NCBI RefSeq assembly: GCF_963662885.1
Contig: NZ_OY760064.1
Span: 248,001 to 312,000, forward strand
Reading direction: 5' to 3'
Length of the DNA stretch: 64,000 bases
Origin: an uncultured Pseudodesulfovibrio sp.
GTDB taxonomy: Bacteria > Desulfobacterota > Desulfovibrionia > Desulfovibrionales > Desulfovibrionaceae
The position numbers were made by a program, and so were the translations under genes. Each line of letters starts with the position of its first letter. The stretch's first letter is position 1. This document shows, piece by piece, positions 35,826 through 44,115 of this stretch. The notes under the pieces are model-generated. The model had not been told where the DNA came from. It searched no databases and saw nothing but the letters and a program-made list of their open reading frames with translations.

Positions 35826-37667
35826 ATGAGCGACGAGACGCCGCGTGTCGAGATGGAAACGGACATTGTATGTGTGGGCTTCGGCCCGGCCGCGGGCGGG
35901 TTTCTGACCACCCTGACGCGGGGCCTGATGAATGAGGACGGCACCCCGGTGGCCGAGTCCAAGGCCATGCCGGGCATGCCGCCGCAGGTCATCTGTTACG
36001 AGCGCGCCGACGACATCGGCTTCGGCGTGTCGGGCGTGGTCACCAAGGGCCGCTCCATCAAAGCCACGTTCCCGGACCTGGACCTGTCCCAGATCCCCAT
36101 GGCCTGCGAGGTCAAGGAGGAGAAGGTCCTGTTTCTCAAGGACCCGGTAGGCGCGAGCCGCAGGCCCGGCCTGTTCAAGCTGGCCGACAAGGTGCTTGGC
36201 GGGTTCATGAAGGACGACGCCTACGAGCTGCCGTTCATCCCGAAATTTCTGGAAAAGCATCCCGGCATGCTGTTCTCCATCGGCCAGCTCAACCAGTGGG
36301 TTGGCTCGAATCTGATGGGCACGGGCATGGCCCAGATATGGCCGTCCAGCCCTGTCGCCGAGCCGCTGATGGAAGGCCAGGCGGTCAAGGGCGTGCGCAT
36401 GGCCGACCAGGGCGTGGAAAAGGACGGCACTCCGAATGCGGGCTACATGCCCGGCATGGACATGAAGGCGGCATTGACCGTCATCGCCGACGGCCCGGTC
36501 GGGCCTGTGGGCCAGCATCTCGACCGCAAGCTGGGCATGCCCGAAGGCAACCACCAGCGCGAGTGGGCCGTGGGCATGAAGTGCGTGGTCGATCTGCCTG
36601 AAGGCTGCCACTGGGAGCCGGGTACGGTCCTCCACACCATCGGCTACCCCGAGCCCGAGATTTTCGGTTTTCTGTATATCTATCCCGGCAACGTCGCGAG
36701 CTTGGGCATCTTCGTGCCGTCCTGGTTCGATAATCCTGTCCGTACCGCCTACCGCTACATGCAGCACTGGATGCTCCATCCCTACCTTTGGAAGGGGCTG
36801 AAGGGCGGCACCCTGCGTTCCTGGGGAGCCAAATCCCTGAACGAGTCGGGCAAGCGTGGCGAGCCTATCCTGTGCGGCGACGGATTCGCCCGCATCGGTG
36901 AGGGCTCCGGCTCCACCAACATCCTGACAGGATCGGGTGTGGACGAGGCCTGGGCCACGGGCGCGCAACTTGGCGAAGCCGTCCTCGAACTGCTCAAGTC
37001 CGGCCGCGAGTTCACCAAGGAGAATCTCGAAAACACCTATGTCTCCCGCCGCCGCGCCTCCTGGGTCGAACAGGAGGCCGAGGTGGCCAAGAAGTCCCGC
37101 GACGGTTTCACCAAGTCCGTTATTTCCGGTTTCCTCGGCATGGGGCTCTCGGGCCTGACCAACGGGTTGTTGAACATGCCGGGCAAGTCGGTCAAACCGC
37201 AGGACCGCGTCCCGTCCGTTGAGGATTATTACCGCGACGTGATTCCGGCGGGTGAGATCGCCGCTCTTCGCGCCGAGTGCGCCAAGAAGGGTGCGAGCCT
37301 GCACGATGCGCTGATGGACCGCGTGGGCTGGCCTGAAATCCCGCTGGACGGCCAGTTGCTGGTTTCCCACCAGGATGCCCTGCTCATGGGCGGCAAGGTC
37401 CAGGCCAACCCCGGTTACGGCGACCATGTGCGCTTTGCGGACACGGCCCTGTGTGCCAAGTGTCGCGAGCAGGTCTGCATCGAGGCGTGTTCGGGCCAGG
37501 CCATCTACACCAATCCGGAAGGCGGCGTGCCGCTGTTCGACCGTGAAAAGTGCGTCCATTGCGGGGCGTGCATGTGGAACTGCAGCAAGTCCAACCCCGA
37601 AGACCCGGAGCGGACCAATGTCCGGTTCATGGGCGGTTCCGGCGGGCTGCATTCCGTGGAAAATTAG
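35826..37667 (+). CDS. ETF:quinone oxidoreductase-like FAD/iron-sulfur protein
   Basis: Predicted to take electrons from ETF and pass them to the membrane quinone pool. The 613-residue protein has an N-terminal dinucleotide motif (DIVCVGFGPAAGG), ETF-QO-type middle (GEPILCGDGFARIGEGSGS, GSGVDEAWATG) and a C-terminal ferredoxin-like domain with eight cysteines (543, 546, 551, 555 and 576, 579, 582, 586). Mitochondrial ETF-QO has four, so a second cluster is possible. ATG 35826 is set by GGAGG supplied by the preceding repeat. It sits between the acyl-CoA dehydrogenase and etfBA. Confidence 0.88.
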   Translation: MSDETPRVEMETDIVCVGFGPAAGGFLTTLTRGLMNEDGTPVAESKAMPGMPPQVICYERADDIGFGVSGVVTKGRSIKATFPDLDLSQIPMACEVKEEKVLFLKDPVGASRRPGLFKLADKVLGGFMKDDAYELPFIPKFLEKHPGMLFSIGQLNQWVGSNLMGTGMAQIWPSSPVAEPLMEGQAVKGVRMADQGVEKDGTPNAGYMPGMDMKAALTVIADGPVGPVGQHLDRKLGMPEGNHQREWAVGMKCVVDLPEGCHWEPGTVLHTIGYPEPEIFGFLYIYPGNVASLGIFVPSWFDNPVRTAYRYMQHWMLHPYLWKGLKGGTLRSWGAKSLNESGKRGEPILCGDGFARIGEGSGSTNILTGSGVDEAWATGAQLGEAVLELLKSGREFTKENLENTYVSRRRASWVEQEAEVAKKSRDGFTKSVISGFLGMGLSGLTNGLLNMPGKSVKPQDRVPSVEDYYRDVIPAGEIAALRAECAKKGASLHDALMDRVGWPEIPLDGQLLVSHQDALLMGGKVQANPGYGDHVRFADTALCAKCREQVCIEACSGQAIYTNPEGGVPLFDREKCVHCGACMWNCSKSNPEDPERTNVRFMGGSGGLHSVEN

Positions 37668-37740
37668 GATAAAGAAGGATCGAATCGCCTTCGGCGAAGT
37701 TGTTCACTAAAAGAAGAGAGCCGCACTTGCGAGGATGCAC

Positions 37741-37830
37741 CCCCGCGAAGCGGCCATAAGAAGTTTTGGAGATTCTCAAGAACCTTTCTCAAAAGGTTTT
37801 TGAGCCGCCGGAGGCATCCCCGCGCAGCGG
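37741..37830. repeat. Composite intergenic repeat, copy 3 (inverted orientation)
   Basis: The hairpin at 37775-37804 (CTCAAGAACCTTT and AAAGGTTTTTGAG) and the flanking AAGTTTTGGAGATT match, in reverse complement, the module at 1707-1760 of copy 1. GCCGCCGGAGGCATCCC follows. No gene lies in the 230-base gap between the ETF-QO homologue and etfB. Confidence 0.75.
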
Positions 37831-37897
37831 TGGCCGAAGGCATCGAATGGACGGCATGAGAAATACGATTGCCGCCGCTAATCAAGGAGAACATTGA

Positions 37898-38707
37898 ATG
37901 GGTAGTGAATTCCACATCGTGGTCTGCGGTTCCATCGTCCCGGACCCGCTCCAGACCCTCGCGCCCCAGGACGGACCCACCGGACCGTCTTTGAAAAACG
38001 AAATGATGCTTCCCGCCGTGCTCGATCCGTGGGCCGGGCATGCCCTGTTCGAGGCCGCGAATCTGGCGGCCAAGAATCCGGGCAGCCAGGTCTGGCTGGT
38101 CAGCCTCGGCCCCAAGGCCAAGCTGCAACAGGTCATGATGTCCGTGTCCCAGAAGGCCCCCTTCCAGTTGGTCGTGGCCGACGGATCGGCTTCGGGCTTC
38201 ACCGACGCCTATGAGACCGCCAAGGTTCTGGCCGATACGATCGAGGGCATCGGCGGACTGGACAAGTCCAAGATGCTGCTGTTTGGCGGCTGGCAGTCCG
38301 CTTCGCGCGGCTCCGGCGCGGTCCTTCAGATGGTCGGCGAGCTGCTCGGCGTGACCGAACAGTTCCAGGGCGTGGACAAACTCACCGTGGGCGGTGACGG
38401 CTCTCTGGAAGTGCTTGAGCGCGTGGAGGGCGGTGCCTACCAGAAGTCTGTCGTGGACGGAGCGCCTGCCGCGTTTGGTTGGGCCACGGGCGAGCTGCCC
38501 GAGCCGCCGAACAACCCGCAGGTGGGTATGCAGAACATGCAGAAGAACATGCCCGCGCTGATGCAGGCCAAGCCTGCGGACCTGTCCGGTACGAGCCTGA
38601 AATTCTCATCGGTGGAGCTGCCCAAACAGCGCCGCGAGACCCGCATCGTCAAGGATGTGTCGGTGGATGAGATGGCCAAAGAAATCGTCGAATGGATCAA
38701 GGGTTAG
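37898..38707 (+). CDS. etfB: Electron transfer flavoprotein beta subunit
   Basis: The 269-residue small subunit of ETF, which carries electrons from acyl-CoA dehydrogenases. ETF-beta features are MLPAVLDPWAGHALFEAANL, the GGWQSASRGSGAVLQMVGELLG nucleotide region (residues about 130-150), and a C-terminal helix. AAGGAG lies 9 bases upstream of ATG 37898. etfA starts 11 bases after its stop. Confidence 0.93.
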   Translation: MGSEFHIVVCGSIVPDPLQTLAPQDGPTGPSLKNEMMLPAVLDPWAGHALFEAANLAAKNPGSQVWLVSLGPKAKLQQVMMSVSQKAPFQLVVADGSASGFTDAYETAKVLADTIEGIGGLDKSKMLLFGGWQSASRGSGAVLQMVGELLGVTEQFQGVDKLTVGGDGSLEVLERVEGGAYQKSVVDGAPAAFGWATGELPEPPNNPQVGMQNMQKNMPALMQAKPADLSGTSLKFSSVELPKQRRETRIVKDVSVDEMAKEIVEWIKG

Positions 38708-38718
38708 GGGGAATCGCC

Positions 38719-39726
38719 ATGACTGTTTTGTATCTTGCACACACCGAATGCGACAATTCCCTGCACAAGTCCGCCCTTGAGGCGCTGACCGCTGCCAAGG
38801 CCCTGGCCGAAGGCATGGGGTCCGACCTGGTGGTCGGCCTTATCGGCGCGGACGTTGCCGAAGCCGCCGAAACCATCGGCGGCTGCAACGCCAAATGCTA
38901 CTCCGTGTCCGGTCCCGAGTTCGCGGACGGACGTTATGCTTCCGATCTGGCTGCGGCCGAGGCCATTGCCAAGGCTTGCTCCCCGGATGTGGTAGTGGCT
39001 CCGGCCACTTCCCGTTTCAGCCGGGCTCTGCCCGGTCTGGCCATTCGTCTGGGCGGCCGGGTGGACACCCACCTGTCCGGTCTGGCTGCCGAGGACGGCA
39101 AGCCCGTGGCCAAGCGGTGGTTCTATCGCCAACGCATGGAAGGGACCCTGACCCGCGAAGAGCGGCCCTGGGTGCTGACTATGGATTCCGGTTGCGCCGA
39201 GCCTTTCGAGGGCACTGGCGCGGCGGACGTGGAAGCACTGTCCGTGGACGTGGCTTCCCGGACCAAGGTGGCGGGCATGGAGTGCGCCTCCGAGGACGCT
39301 CAGACCATCCGTCCCGACGCGGACATGCTCTTCGTGGCCGGCGCCGGCTGGACCAAGAAGCAGGCTGACGGCGGCACGCATGTGGCCGAAGCGGAGAAGA
39401 CCATCATGGGCTTCCTGGAGACCACCAAGTCCTCGCTGGGCTCGTCCAAGTCCCTGGTGGACATCTCGGGCGAAGGTGGCGCGGTGATTTCCTTCCTGAC
39501 CCACATGCATCAGGTCGGGCAGACCGGCGCGACCCCGCGTCACCCCAAAGGGTTGTCCACCTGCTGCCACGGCGAGGAACCGCACGTGGTCGGCTGGCGT
39601 TTCATCAAGGAGCGCCGGGCCATCAACCTGGATGCCGGTTGCGGCTGGGCTCAGGGCAAGTGCGACGTCCTCTACGTGGGCGATGCGTTCGCCATCATGG
39701 CCAAGGTCAACGAACTGCTCGGCTAA
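38719..39726 (+). CDS. etfA: Electron transfer flavoprotein alpha subunit
   Basis: The 335-residue FAD-binding subunit of ETF. The C-terminal FAD domain is clear: VAGAGWTKKQADGG, then TGATPRHPKGLSTCCHGEEP and AINLDAGCGWAQGKCDVLYVGDA (given by region). ATG 38719 starts the conserved MTVLYLAHTE; the etfB stop lies 11 bases upstream. It closes the ACAD-ETF cluster, followed by a strong terminator. Confidence 0.93.
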   Translation: MTVLYLAHTECDNSLHKSALEALTAAKALAEGMGSDLVVGLIGADVAEAAETIGGCNAKCYSVSGPEFADGRYASDLAAAEAIAKACSPDVVVAPATSRFSRALPGLAIRLGGRVDTHLSGLAAEDGKPVAKRWFYRQRMEGTLTREERPWVLTMDSGCAEPFEGTGAADVEALSVDVASRTKVAGMECASEDAQTIRPDADMLFVAGAGWTKKQADGGTHVAEAEKTIMGFLETTKSSLGSSKSLVDISGEGGAVISFLTHMHQVGQTGATPRHPKGLSTCCHGEEPHVVGWRFIKERRAINLDAGCGWAQGKCDVLYVGDAFAIMAKVNELLG

Positions 39727-39749
39727 TCCGGGCAAATGTGAGATAATGG

Positions 39750-39783
39750 AGGCCGCACCTGTTTCAGGTGCGGCCTTTTTTCC
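39750..39783 (+). terminator. Terminator of the ETF cluster
   Basis: GGCCGCACCT-GTTTC-AGGTGCGGCC and six T residues, 24 bases after etfA. Confidence 0.93.
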
Positions 39784-39806
39784 TATTGGCGTTCGGGAGG
39801 ATACCC

Positions 39807-40214
39807 ATGCATCCAAGATATATTGTTCTCATACTGGCCGTGCTGACTGCCGCTTTGTTCTTCTACAGGCAGCATGGGCAGGGCTCGCCGGAAGGCGTCT
39901 CGGCCGTTACCGCGGCTCAGGCCCAGGCCGAACTGGTCGCCGATCCCGACATCCTGGTGCTCGACATCCGGACCCCGCCTGAATTTGCCGAGGGGCATAT
40001 ACAGGGCGCGCGCAACATCGACTTCATGAGCGCGGATTTCGCGAAGCGGCTTGAGAAGCTCGACCCGAACGCGAAGTATCTTGTGTACTGCCGGTCCGGA
40101 AACCGTAGCGCCCAGGCCATGAAGACTTTCGCGCGGCTCGGCTTCAACCGGATTATTCACATGTCGCGGGGGATAAAGGACTGGCAGGGGCAGGGGCTGC
40201 CGCTGGTCAAATAG
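39807..40214 (+). CDS. Membrane-anchored rhodanese-domain protein
   Basis: A 135-residue protein with an N-terminal membrane helix or uncleaved signal (YIVLILAVLTAALFFY) and a single rhodanese domain facing the periplasm. The active-site loop is CRSGNRS. Such proteins handle sulfane sulfur, a plausible need in a sulfate reducer, but the acceptor is unknown. GGAGG lies 6 bases before ATG 39807. The 3' end overlaps the convergent kinase gene by 8 bases. Confidence 0.88.
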   Translation: MHPRYIVLILAVLTAALFFYRQHGQGSPEGVSAVTAAQAQAELVADPDILVLDIRTPPEFAEGHIQGARNIDFMSADFAKRLEKLDPNAKYLVYCRSGNRSAQAMKTFARLGFNRIIHMSRGIKDWQGQGLPLVK

Positions 40215-42255
40215 GCCGCTCCTGCGTGGCCGCCATGCAAACGGCGTCCAGGAGCTCCACGGCGTCAAAGGGCTTGGTGACGACCGTGTTCATGCCGGCA
40301 GTGAGGAATCGCTTGCGGTCCTCTTCGCCGGTGAACGCGGTCAGGCCGATGATCGGGATGTCGGCGTTGATGCCTTCGGCCGCACCGGAGCGGATGATCT
40401 CCGTGACTTGCATGCCGTTGATGACCGGCATCTGAACGTCCAAGAGGACGAGGTCGAAGCCGCCGTCCATGAGGGCGTCGATGGCCTGCTGCCCGTTGTC
40501 CACCACCGTGGCGTCGTGGCCGTTGTTGCGCAGCAGTTGCGAGGTAACCAGGGCGTTGACTTCTTCATCCTCGGCAATAAGGATGTTCAAATTTCTTTTT
40601 CTTTGTTTTGCCGCACAGGCCTCGCCTCTGTCCGGGCACAAGCGGAGAGGCACGATCAGGGTGAAGACCGAGCCCTTGCCGGGGCTGCTTTCCATGACGA
40701 TGGTTCCGTCCATGATCTCAGCCAGCTTGCGCGAGATGGCCAGCCCCAGCCCCGCACCACTGTAGCGCTTGGTCATGTAGTCTTCGCCGAGCATGAAGCT
40801 CTCGAAGACGGCCTCGTGTTTGTCCTCGGGGATTCCCACGCCGGTGTCGGCCACCGCGATATACAGGTTGACCCGCTCGTTTTGGTCCGCCGTGATCACG
40901 CAATGTGCGGAAACCGTGATCGTACCGCTCTCGGTGAATTTCACGGCGTTGTGCACCAGATTGATGAGGATCTGCCGGAGTTTTTCCCCGTCGCCCCGTA
41001 CTCGGGCGGGTAGCTTCCTGTCCAGACGGCAGTCCAGGCACAGGCCCTTGGCCTTGGCCTGTTGAATCAGGGGGGCCGTTGCCGAGCGGAGTATTTCGTG
41101 CAGGTCGAAGTCGGCGCAGTTCAGGGCGTTTCCACCTGATTCGATATTGGAAAGATCAAGGAGCGAAGAGAGGACGCCGGAGAGTTGGACGCTCGAATCC
41201 AGGCTGAGGCTCAGGTATTCCTGTTGCTCAGAGGTCAGTCCCTTGGTGCCCAGCAAAAGTTGGGTCATGCCCATGATGCCGTTCAAAGGGGTGCGCAGCT
41301 CGTGGCTCATGTTGGCCAGGAATTGGGTCTTGGCCCGGTCCGCCTGCCGGGCTTCGCGCATGGCACGGATCAGGTCCGCCTCCATGCGTTTGCGCAGGAT
41401 CATGTACCAGACTCTCTCCATGATCAGGGTGAGCTGAACCGCATCGGCCTCGGTGTAGTCCTCGTCCTTGTTGGCCACTCCAACCAGCATGCGGATGCGG
41501 TCCTTTTCAATGACAGGGACGTTCATGTGCCGGAAGAGCGGGACATGGCCTTCCGGAGTGCCTTTTCTGGACGGGCTCTCGGGGTAGTCATTGGTGATGA
41601 TGGCCCGGCGTTCCCGGATGGCGTCCGCCCACAGCCCTGCTCCGGCGACCTTGAAGGTACTGGACGGGTCGGCCACGGTACATTCTCCCAGGTCCGGAAC
41701 AGACCAGGGGCGCAGGCTGAGTTCGGTTTCGTTTTCATCCAGAAAACCGATGTAGCCCATGCGGCTGTCGGTCATGTACACGCTCTGAACAAGGGCGTAG
41801 TCGAGAATTTCCTCTTCAGTGCGGTCGAACATTCTGGACAGAGTGTACAGGGTCTTGAACCGTTGCTCGTCCAGGTCGGATTTCATCTCGCGCCGCCTGC
41901 GTACGCTGATATCGCGCAGGGTGATAACGAAGAGGGAGTCGCCGTCGAGTTCGAGCGCGTGGGAGCGGATCTCCACGGGGAGAGCACCGTTTCGGCCATA
42001 CAGGGTGTGTTCGATGCGCTTTGAGCCGGTCTCGAAGATTGCCTGTCCTTCAGCCAGCGCGGAGAAGTTGGTGATGACCTCGCCCGGGGTTTGGGACAAG
42101 AGCTTTTCACGAGTCTTGCCGAGCATGGCGCAGGCGGCCTCGTTGACCTCGATGATGCGGGCTCGGCTAGGGGGCTCACCCTCCGTCCGGCAGGCCATGG
42201 CGGCTTCCGGCTCCTGCAGTTTCAGGATGTTGCGGAGGAGGATGGAGTTGGTCAT
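40207..42255 (-). CDS. Hybrid sensor histidine kinase (PAS-GAF-HisKA-HATPase-REC)
   Basis: A soluble 682-residue hybrid kinase. Order: PAS (about 30-120), GAF (135-290), HisKA with the phospho-acceptor H318 (NMSHELRTPLNG), HATPase (NLVHNAVKF, DTGVGIP, GAGLGLAI), and a C-terminal receiver (NILIAEDEEVN, acceptor aspartate in LVLLDVQMP). No membrane helices, so the signal is cytoplasmic. ATG 42255 overlaps the preceding response-regulator stop in ATGA, indicating co-translation. Signal and output are unknown. Confidence 0.92.
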   Translation of the reverse strand: MTNSILLRNILKLQEPEAAMACRTEGEPPSRARIIEVNEAACAMLGKTREKLLSQTPGEVITNFSALAEGQAIFETGSKRIEHTLYGRNGALPVEIRSHALELDGDSLFVITLRDISVRRRREMKSDLDEQRFKTLYTLSRMFDRTEEEILDYALVQSVYMTDSRMGYIGFLDENETELSLRPWSVPDLGECTVADPSSTFKVAGAGLWADAIRERRAIITNDYPESPSRKGTPEGHVPLFRHMNVPVIEKDRIRMLVGVANKDEDYTEADAVQLTLIMERVWYMILRKRMEADLIRAMREARQADRAKTQFLANMSHELRTPLNGIMGMTQLLLGTKGLTSEQQEYLSLSLDSSVQLSGVLSSLLDLSNIESGGNALNCADFDLHEILRSATAPLIQQAKAKGLCLDCRLDRKLPARVRGDGEKLRQILINLVHNAVKFTESGTITVSAHCVITADQNERVNLYIAVADTGVGIPEDKHEAVFESFMLGEDYMTKRYSGAGLGLAISRKLAEIMDGTIVMESSPGKGSVFTLIVPLRLCPDRGEACAAKQRKRNLNILIAEDEEVNALVTSQLLRNNGHDATVVDNGQQAIDALMDGGFDLVLLDVQMPVINGMQVTEIIRSGAAEGINADIPIIGLTAFTGEEDRKRFLTAGMNTVVTKPFDAVELLDAVCMAATQERPI

Positions 42256-42680
42256 GACTGGGGAGTCTCCCCCAGGGTGCGGGCGATGAATTTGAGCAGT
42301 GGGACCTTGCGGATGGGTTTGGCCATGAAGTCCGAGCACCCCGCCTTGATGGAGCGTTGCCTGTCCTCTGCAAAGGCGTTGGCGGACACGGCCACGATGG
42401 GCACCGGGCGCAGGCCCCGTTCCTTTTCGAAATTGCGGATTTCACGGGTGGCGTCGAGGCCGTCCATGACCGGCATGAAGATGTCCATGAGCACTAGCCC
42501 GTAGGATCCGTTCTTGAACCGGGTCACGGCCTCGCGTCCGTTGTCGGCAAAGTCCAGGGCGTAGCCGGAATCGGTAAAATACAGGGAGAGGAGCATCTGA
42601 TTGCTCTCAGAGTCTTCGGCGATAAGGATGTTCACGGGCTTGCTCGGCCCGCTCCCCCTTGTTTGCTGAATATTATTCAC
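42252..42680 (-). CDS. Single-domain response regulator
   Basis: A 142-residue receiver-only protein (NILIAEDSESNQMLLSLYF, acceptor aspartate in LVLMDIFMPVMDG, KP in FMAKPIRK), probably a phosphotransfer partner of the hybrid kinase whose gene overlaps its stop. GTG 42680 is preferred because GGGAG lies 6 bases upstream; a longer frame to GTG 42722 has no ribosome binding site. Confidence 0.88.
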   Translation of the reverse strand: MNNIQQTRGSGPSKPVNILIAEDSESNQMLLSLYFTDSGYALDFADNGREAVTRFKNGSYGLVLMDIFMPVMDGLDATREIRNFEKERGLRPVPIVAVSANAFAEDRQRSIKAGCSDFMAKPIRKVPLLKFIARTLGETPQS

Positions 42681-42725
42681 TTTCGTCTCCCTGTTATCCA
42701 GTTTCCGTACTGTGTGGGCCACGGC

Positions 42726-43079
42726 TCAGAATGTCAACTGTGTCCAGCCGTTTTTCAGCATTTCGGTAAAGGGTTCACCAACATAGAGGACGTTCGCACC
42801 CAGTGCTTCCAACGGTTCGATCACCCCGTAGTTTTCGGCGCAGGCCCTGCAGGCCCAGACCTCCACGCCGTCCGCCATCATTTCCTTGAGCCGGGATTGT
42901 ATACGTTCGTCCCGCGCCGCGAGCGAGGCGGAAGGGCCCCAGATGATCAGCCGAACCTGCTTCCACCAACTTTTGTTCAGGGCGTTTTGGGAATACATGA
43001 AGACCAGATTGTCGGCGACCTCGGGGTCGGGGGAACTCCATACGACGCACAGGGCGTCGCGGACAGAATTATCGTTCAT
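42726..43079 (-). CDS. DsrE-family protein
   Basis: A 117-residue protein of the DsrE/YchN fold, a family that carries sulfur on cysteine or acts as an accessory protein. The fold signature is VRLIIWGPSASLAARD and, near residue 85, GVEVWACRACAENYGV, which holds the conserved cysteine. The start is taken at ATG 43079 with a weak GGAT; upstream GTG 43109 has none. It heads the kinase/response-regulator operon. Substrate unknown. Confidence 0.82.
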   Translation of the reverse strand: MNDNSVRDALCVVWSSPDPEVADNLVFMYSQNALNKSWWKQVRLIIWGPSASLAARDERIQSRLKEMMADGVEVWACRACAENYGVIEPLEALGANVLYVGEPFTEMLKNGWTQLTF

Positions 43080-43132
43080 CTTATGATCCGAAAACGGTGC
43101 CTTGCGCACCGGTTAAAAGTATGATTATCCGA

Positions 43133-43161
43133 CACATAACCCAGTGTGGGGTTTGTGGCAA
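43133..43161 (-). promoter_or_regulatory. Candidate promoter of the DsrE/kinase operon
   Basis: Minus strand TTGCCA (43156-43161), 17 bases, TATGTG (43133-43138). About 55 bases upstream of ATG 43079. Found by eye; moderate match only. Confidence 0.35.
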
Positions 43162-43265
43162 GTATTCAGATGATAAATATTGATTGTGCTGATACCCGCA
43201 TCGGGGAAAGCGATTGGACCTCGTTCAAAGCGGTTGGATATGGTGCGAACAAAAAGGGGGTGCCC

Positions 43266-43820
43266 ATGAAAACGGCCCTGTTACTCATCGATCTGCAAAA
43301 CGATTATTTCCCGGGCGGGCGCATGGAACTTGTCGGTTCCGAGCCTGCCGCAGCCTGCGCTGCGCAAGCGCTCAGACTGTTCAGAGACCGCGGCCTGCCG
43401 GTCATTCACATCCGCCACGAGGCCCTCAAGGAAGGAGCGACCTTTTTTCTGCCCGGCACGGACGGGGCTTCCATCCACGAGTTGGTAAAACCCGAGGCGG
43501 ACGAGCCGGTGGTGGTCAAACACTATCCAAACAGTTTCCGAGAGACGGATTTGCTCGCGCGGTTGCGCGAGGCGGGCGTGACCCGGCTGGCAGTGGCCGG
43601 GATGATGACCCACATGTGTCTGGACGCCGGAGTGCGCGCGGCCGTGGACCTTGGTTTCGAGTGCGCGGTTTTGTCCGATGCCTCGGCCACCCGCGATCTG
43701 GAGTTCAACGGTGCCGTCGTCCCGGCGGCGCAGGTGCACGGAGCATTCCTTGCCGCGCTTCAGGCCGCGTATGCGCCGGTCATGACCGTGGCGGAACTGC
43801 CCTCGAAGTTTCTGGTCTAA
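43266..43820 (+). CDS. Isochorismatase-family (cysteine) hydrolase
   Basis: A 184-residue cysteine hydrolase of the nicotinamidase/isochorismatase superfamily. The catalytic triad is visible: Asp in LLIDLQNDYFPGG, Lys in VVVKHYPNSF, Cys in MMTHMCLDAGVRAAVDLG. The substrate is unknown (amide or ester). AGGGGG lies 5 bases before ATG 43266. Its stop overlaps the convergent hgcB stop region by 4 bases. Confidence 0.88.
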   Translation: MKTALLLIDLQNDYFPGGRMELVGSEPAAACAAQALRLFRDRGLPVIHIRHEALKEGATFFLPGTDGASIHELVKPEADEPVVVKHYPNSFRETDLLARLREAGVTRLAVAGMMTHMCLDAGVRAAVDLGFECAVLSDASATRDLEFNGAVVPAAQVHGAFLAALQAAYAPVMTVAELPSKFLV

Positions 43821-44104
43821 CAACAGGCGGAATCGACCTTGCGCCCGGTCAGTCTGTGCAGCCATACCGAGATGAGGTAGGAGGCACAGCCTACGCCGGG
43901 CGTGACCGTCACCGCCCGGACCGGGCAGTTGGTGGCGCAGGCTCCGCATTCCATGCACGCGTCGGGGTCGAGTATGGCCGCCTTTTTTTCACGCATCTCG
44001 AGGATGCGGTGCGGACAAACCTCCACGCACGATCCGCAGCCGATGCAGACATCGGTATCCAGCGCCAGGGTGGTCACGCCGTCCAGGTAGCGGAAATTCT
44101 TCAT
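43817..44104 (-). CDS. hgcB: Mercury methylation ferredoxin HgcB
   Basis: A 95-residue ferredoxin that, with HgcA, is required for making methylmercury and is thought to reduce the corrinoid. There are two [4Fe-4S] motifs (C20, C23, C26, C30 and C50, C53, C56, C60), an extra C73 in PGVGCASYL, and the terminal vicinal pair C94-C95 (VDSACC). These last three positions equal those described for strain ND132. AAAGGAGA precedes ATG 44104, and the hgcA stop lies 11 bases upstream. Last gene of arsR-hgcA-hgcB. Confidence 0.97.
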   Translation of the reverse strand: MKNFRYLDGVTTLALDTDVCIGCGSCVEVCPHRILEMREKKAAILDPDACMECGACATNCPVRAVTVTPGVGCASYLISVWLHRLTGRKVDSACC

Positions 44105-44115
44105 CACAGTCTCCT

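Noticed and set aside
33281..35992. 903-codon open frame on the minus strand over the acyl-CoA dehydrogenase
   Set aside because: Antisense shadow; composition is typical of the reverse of a GC-rich gene, and it runs into the repeat at 35480-35820.
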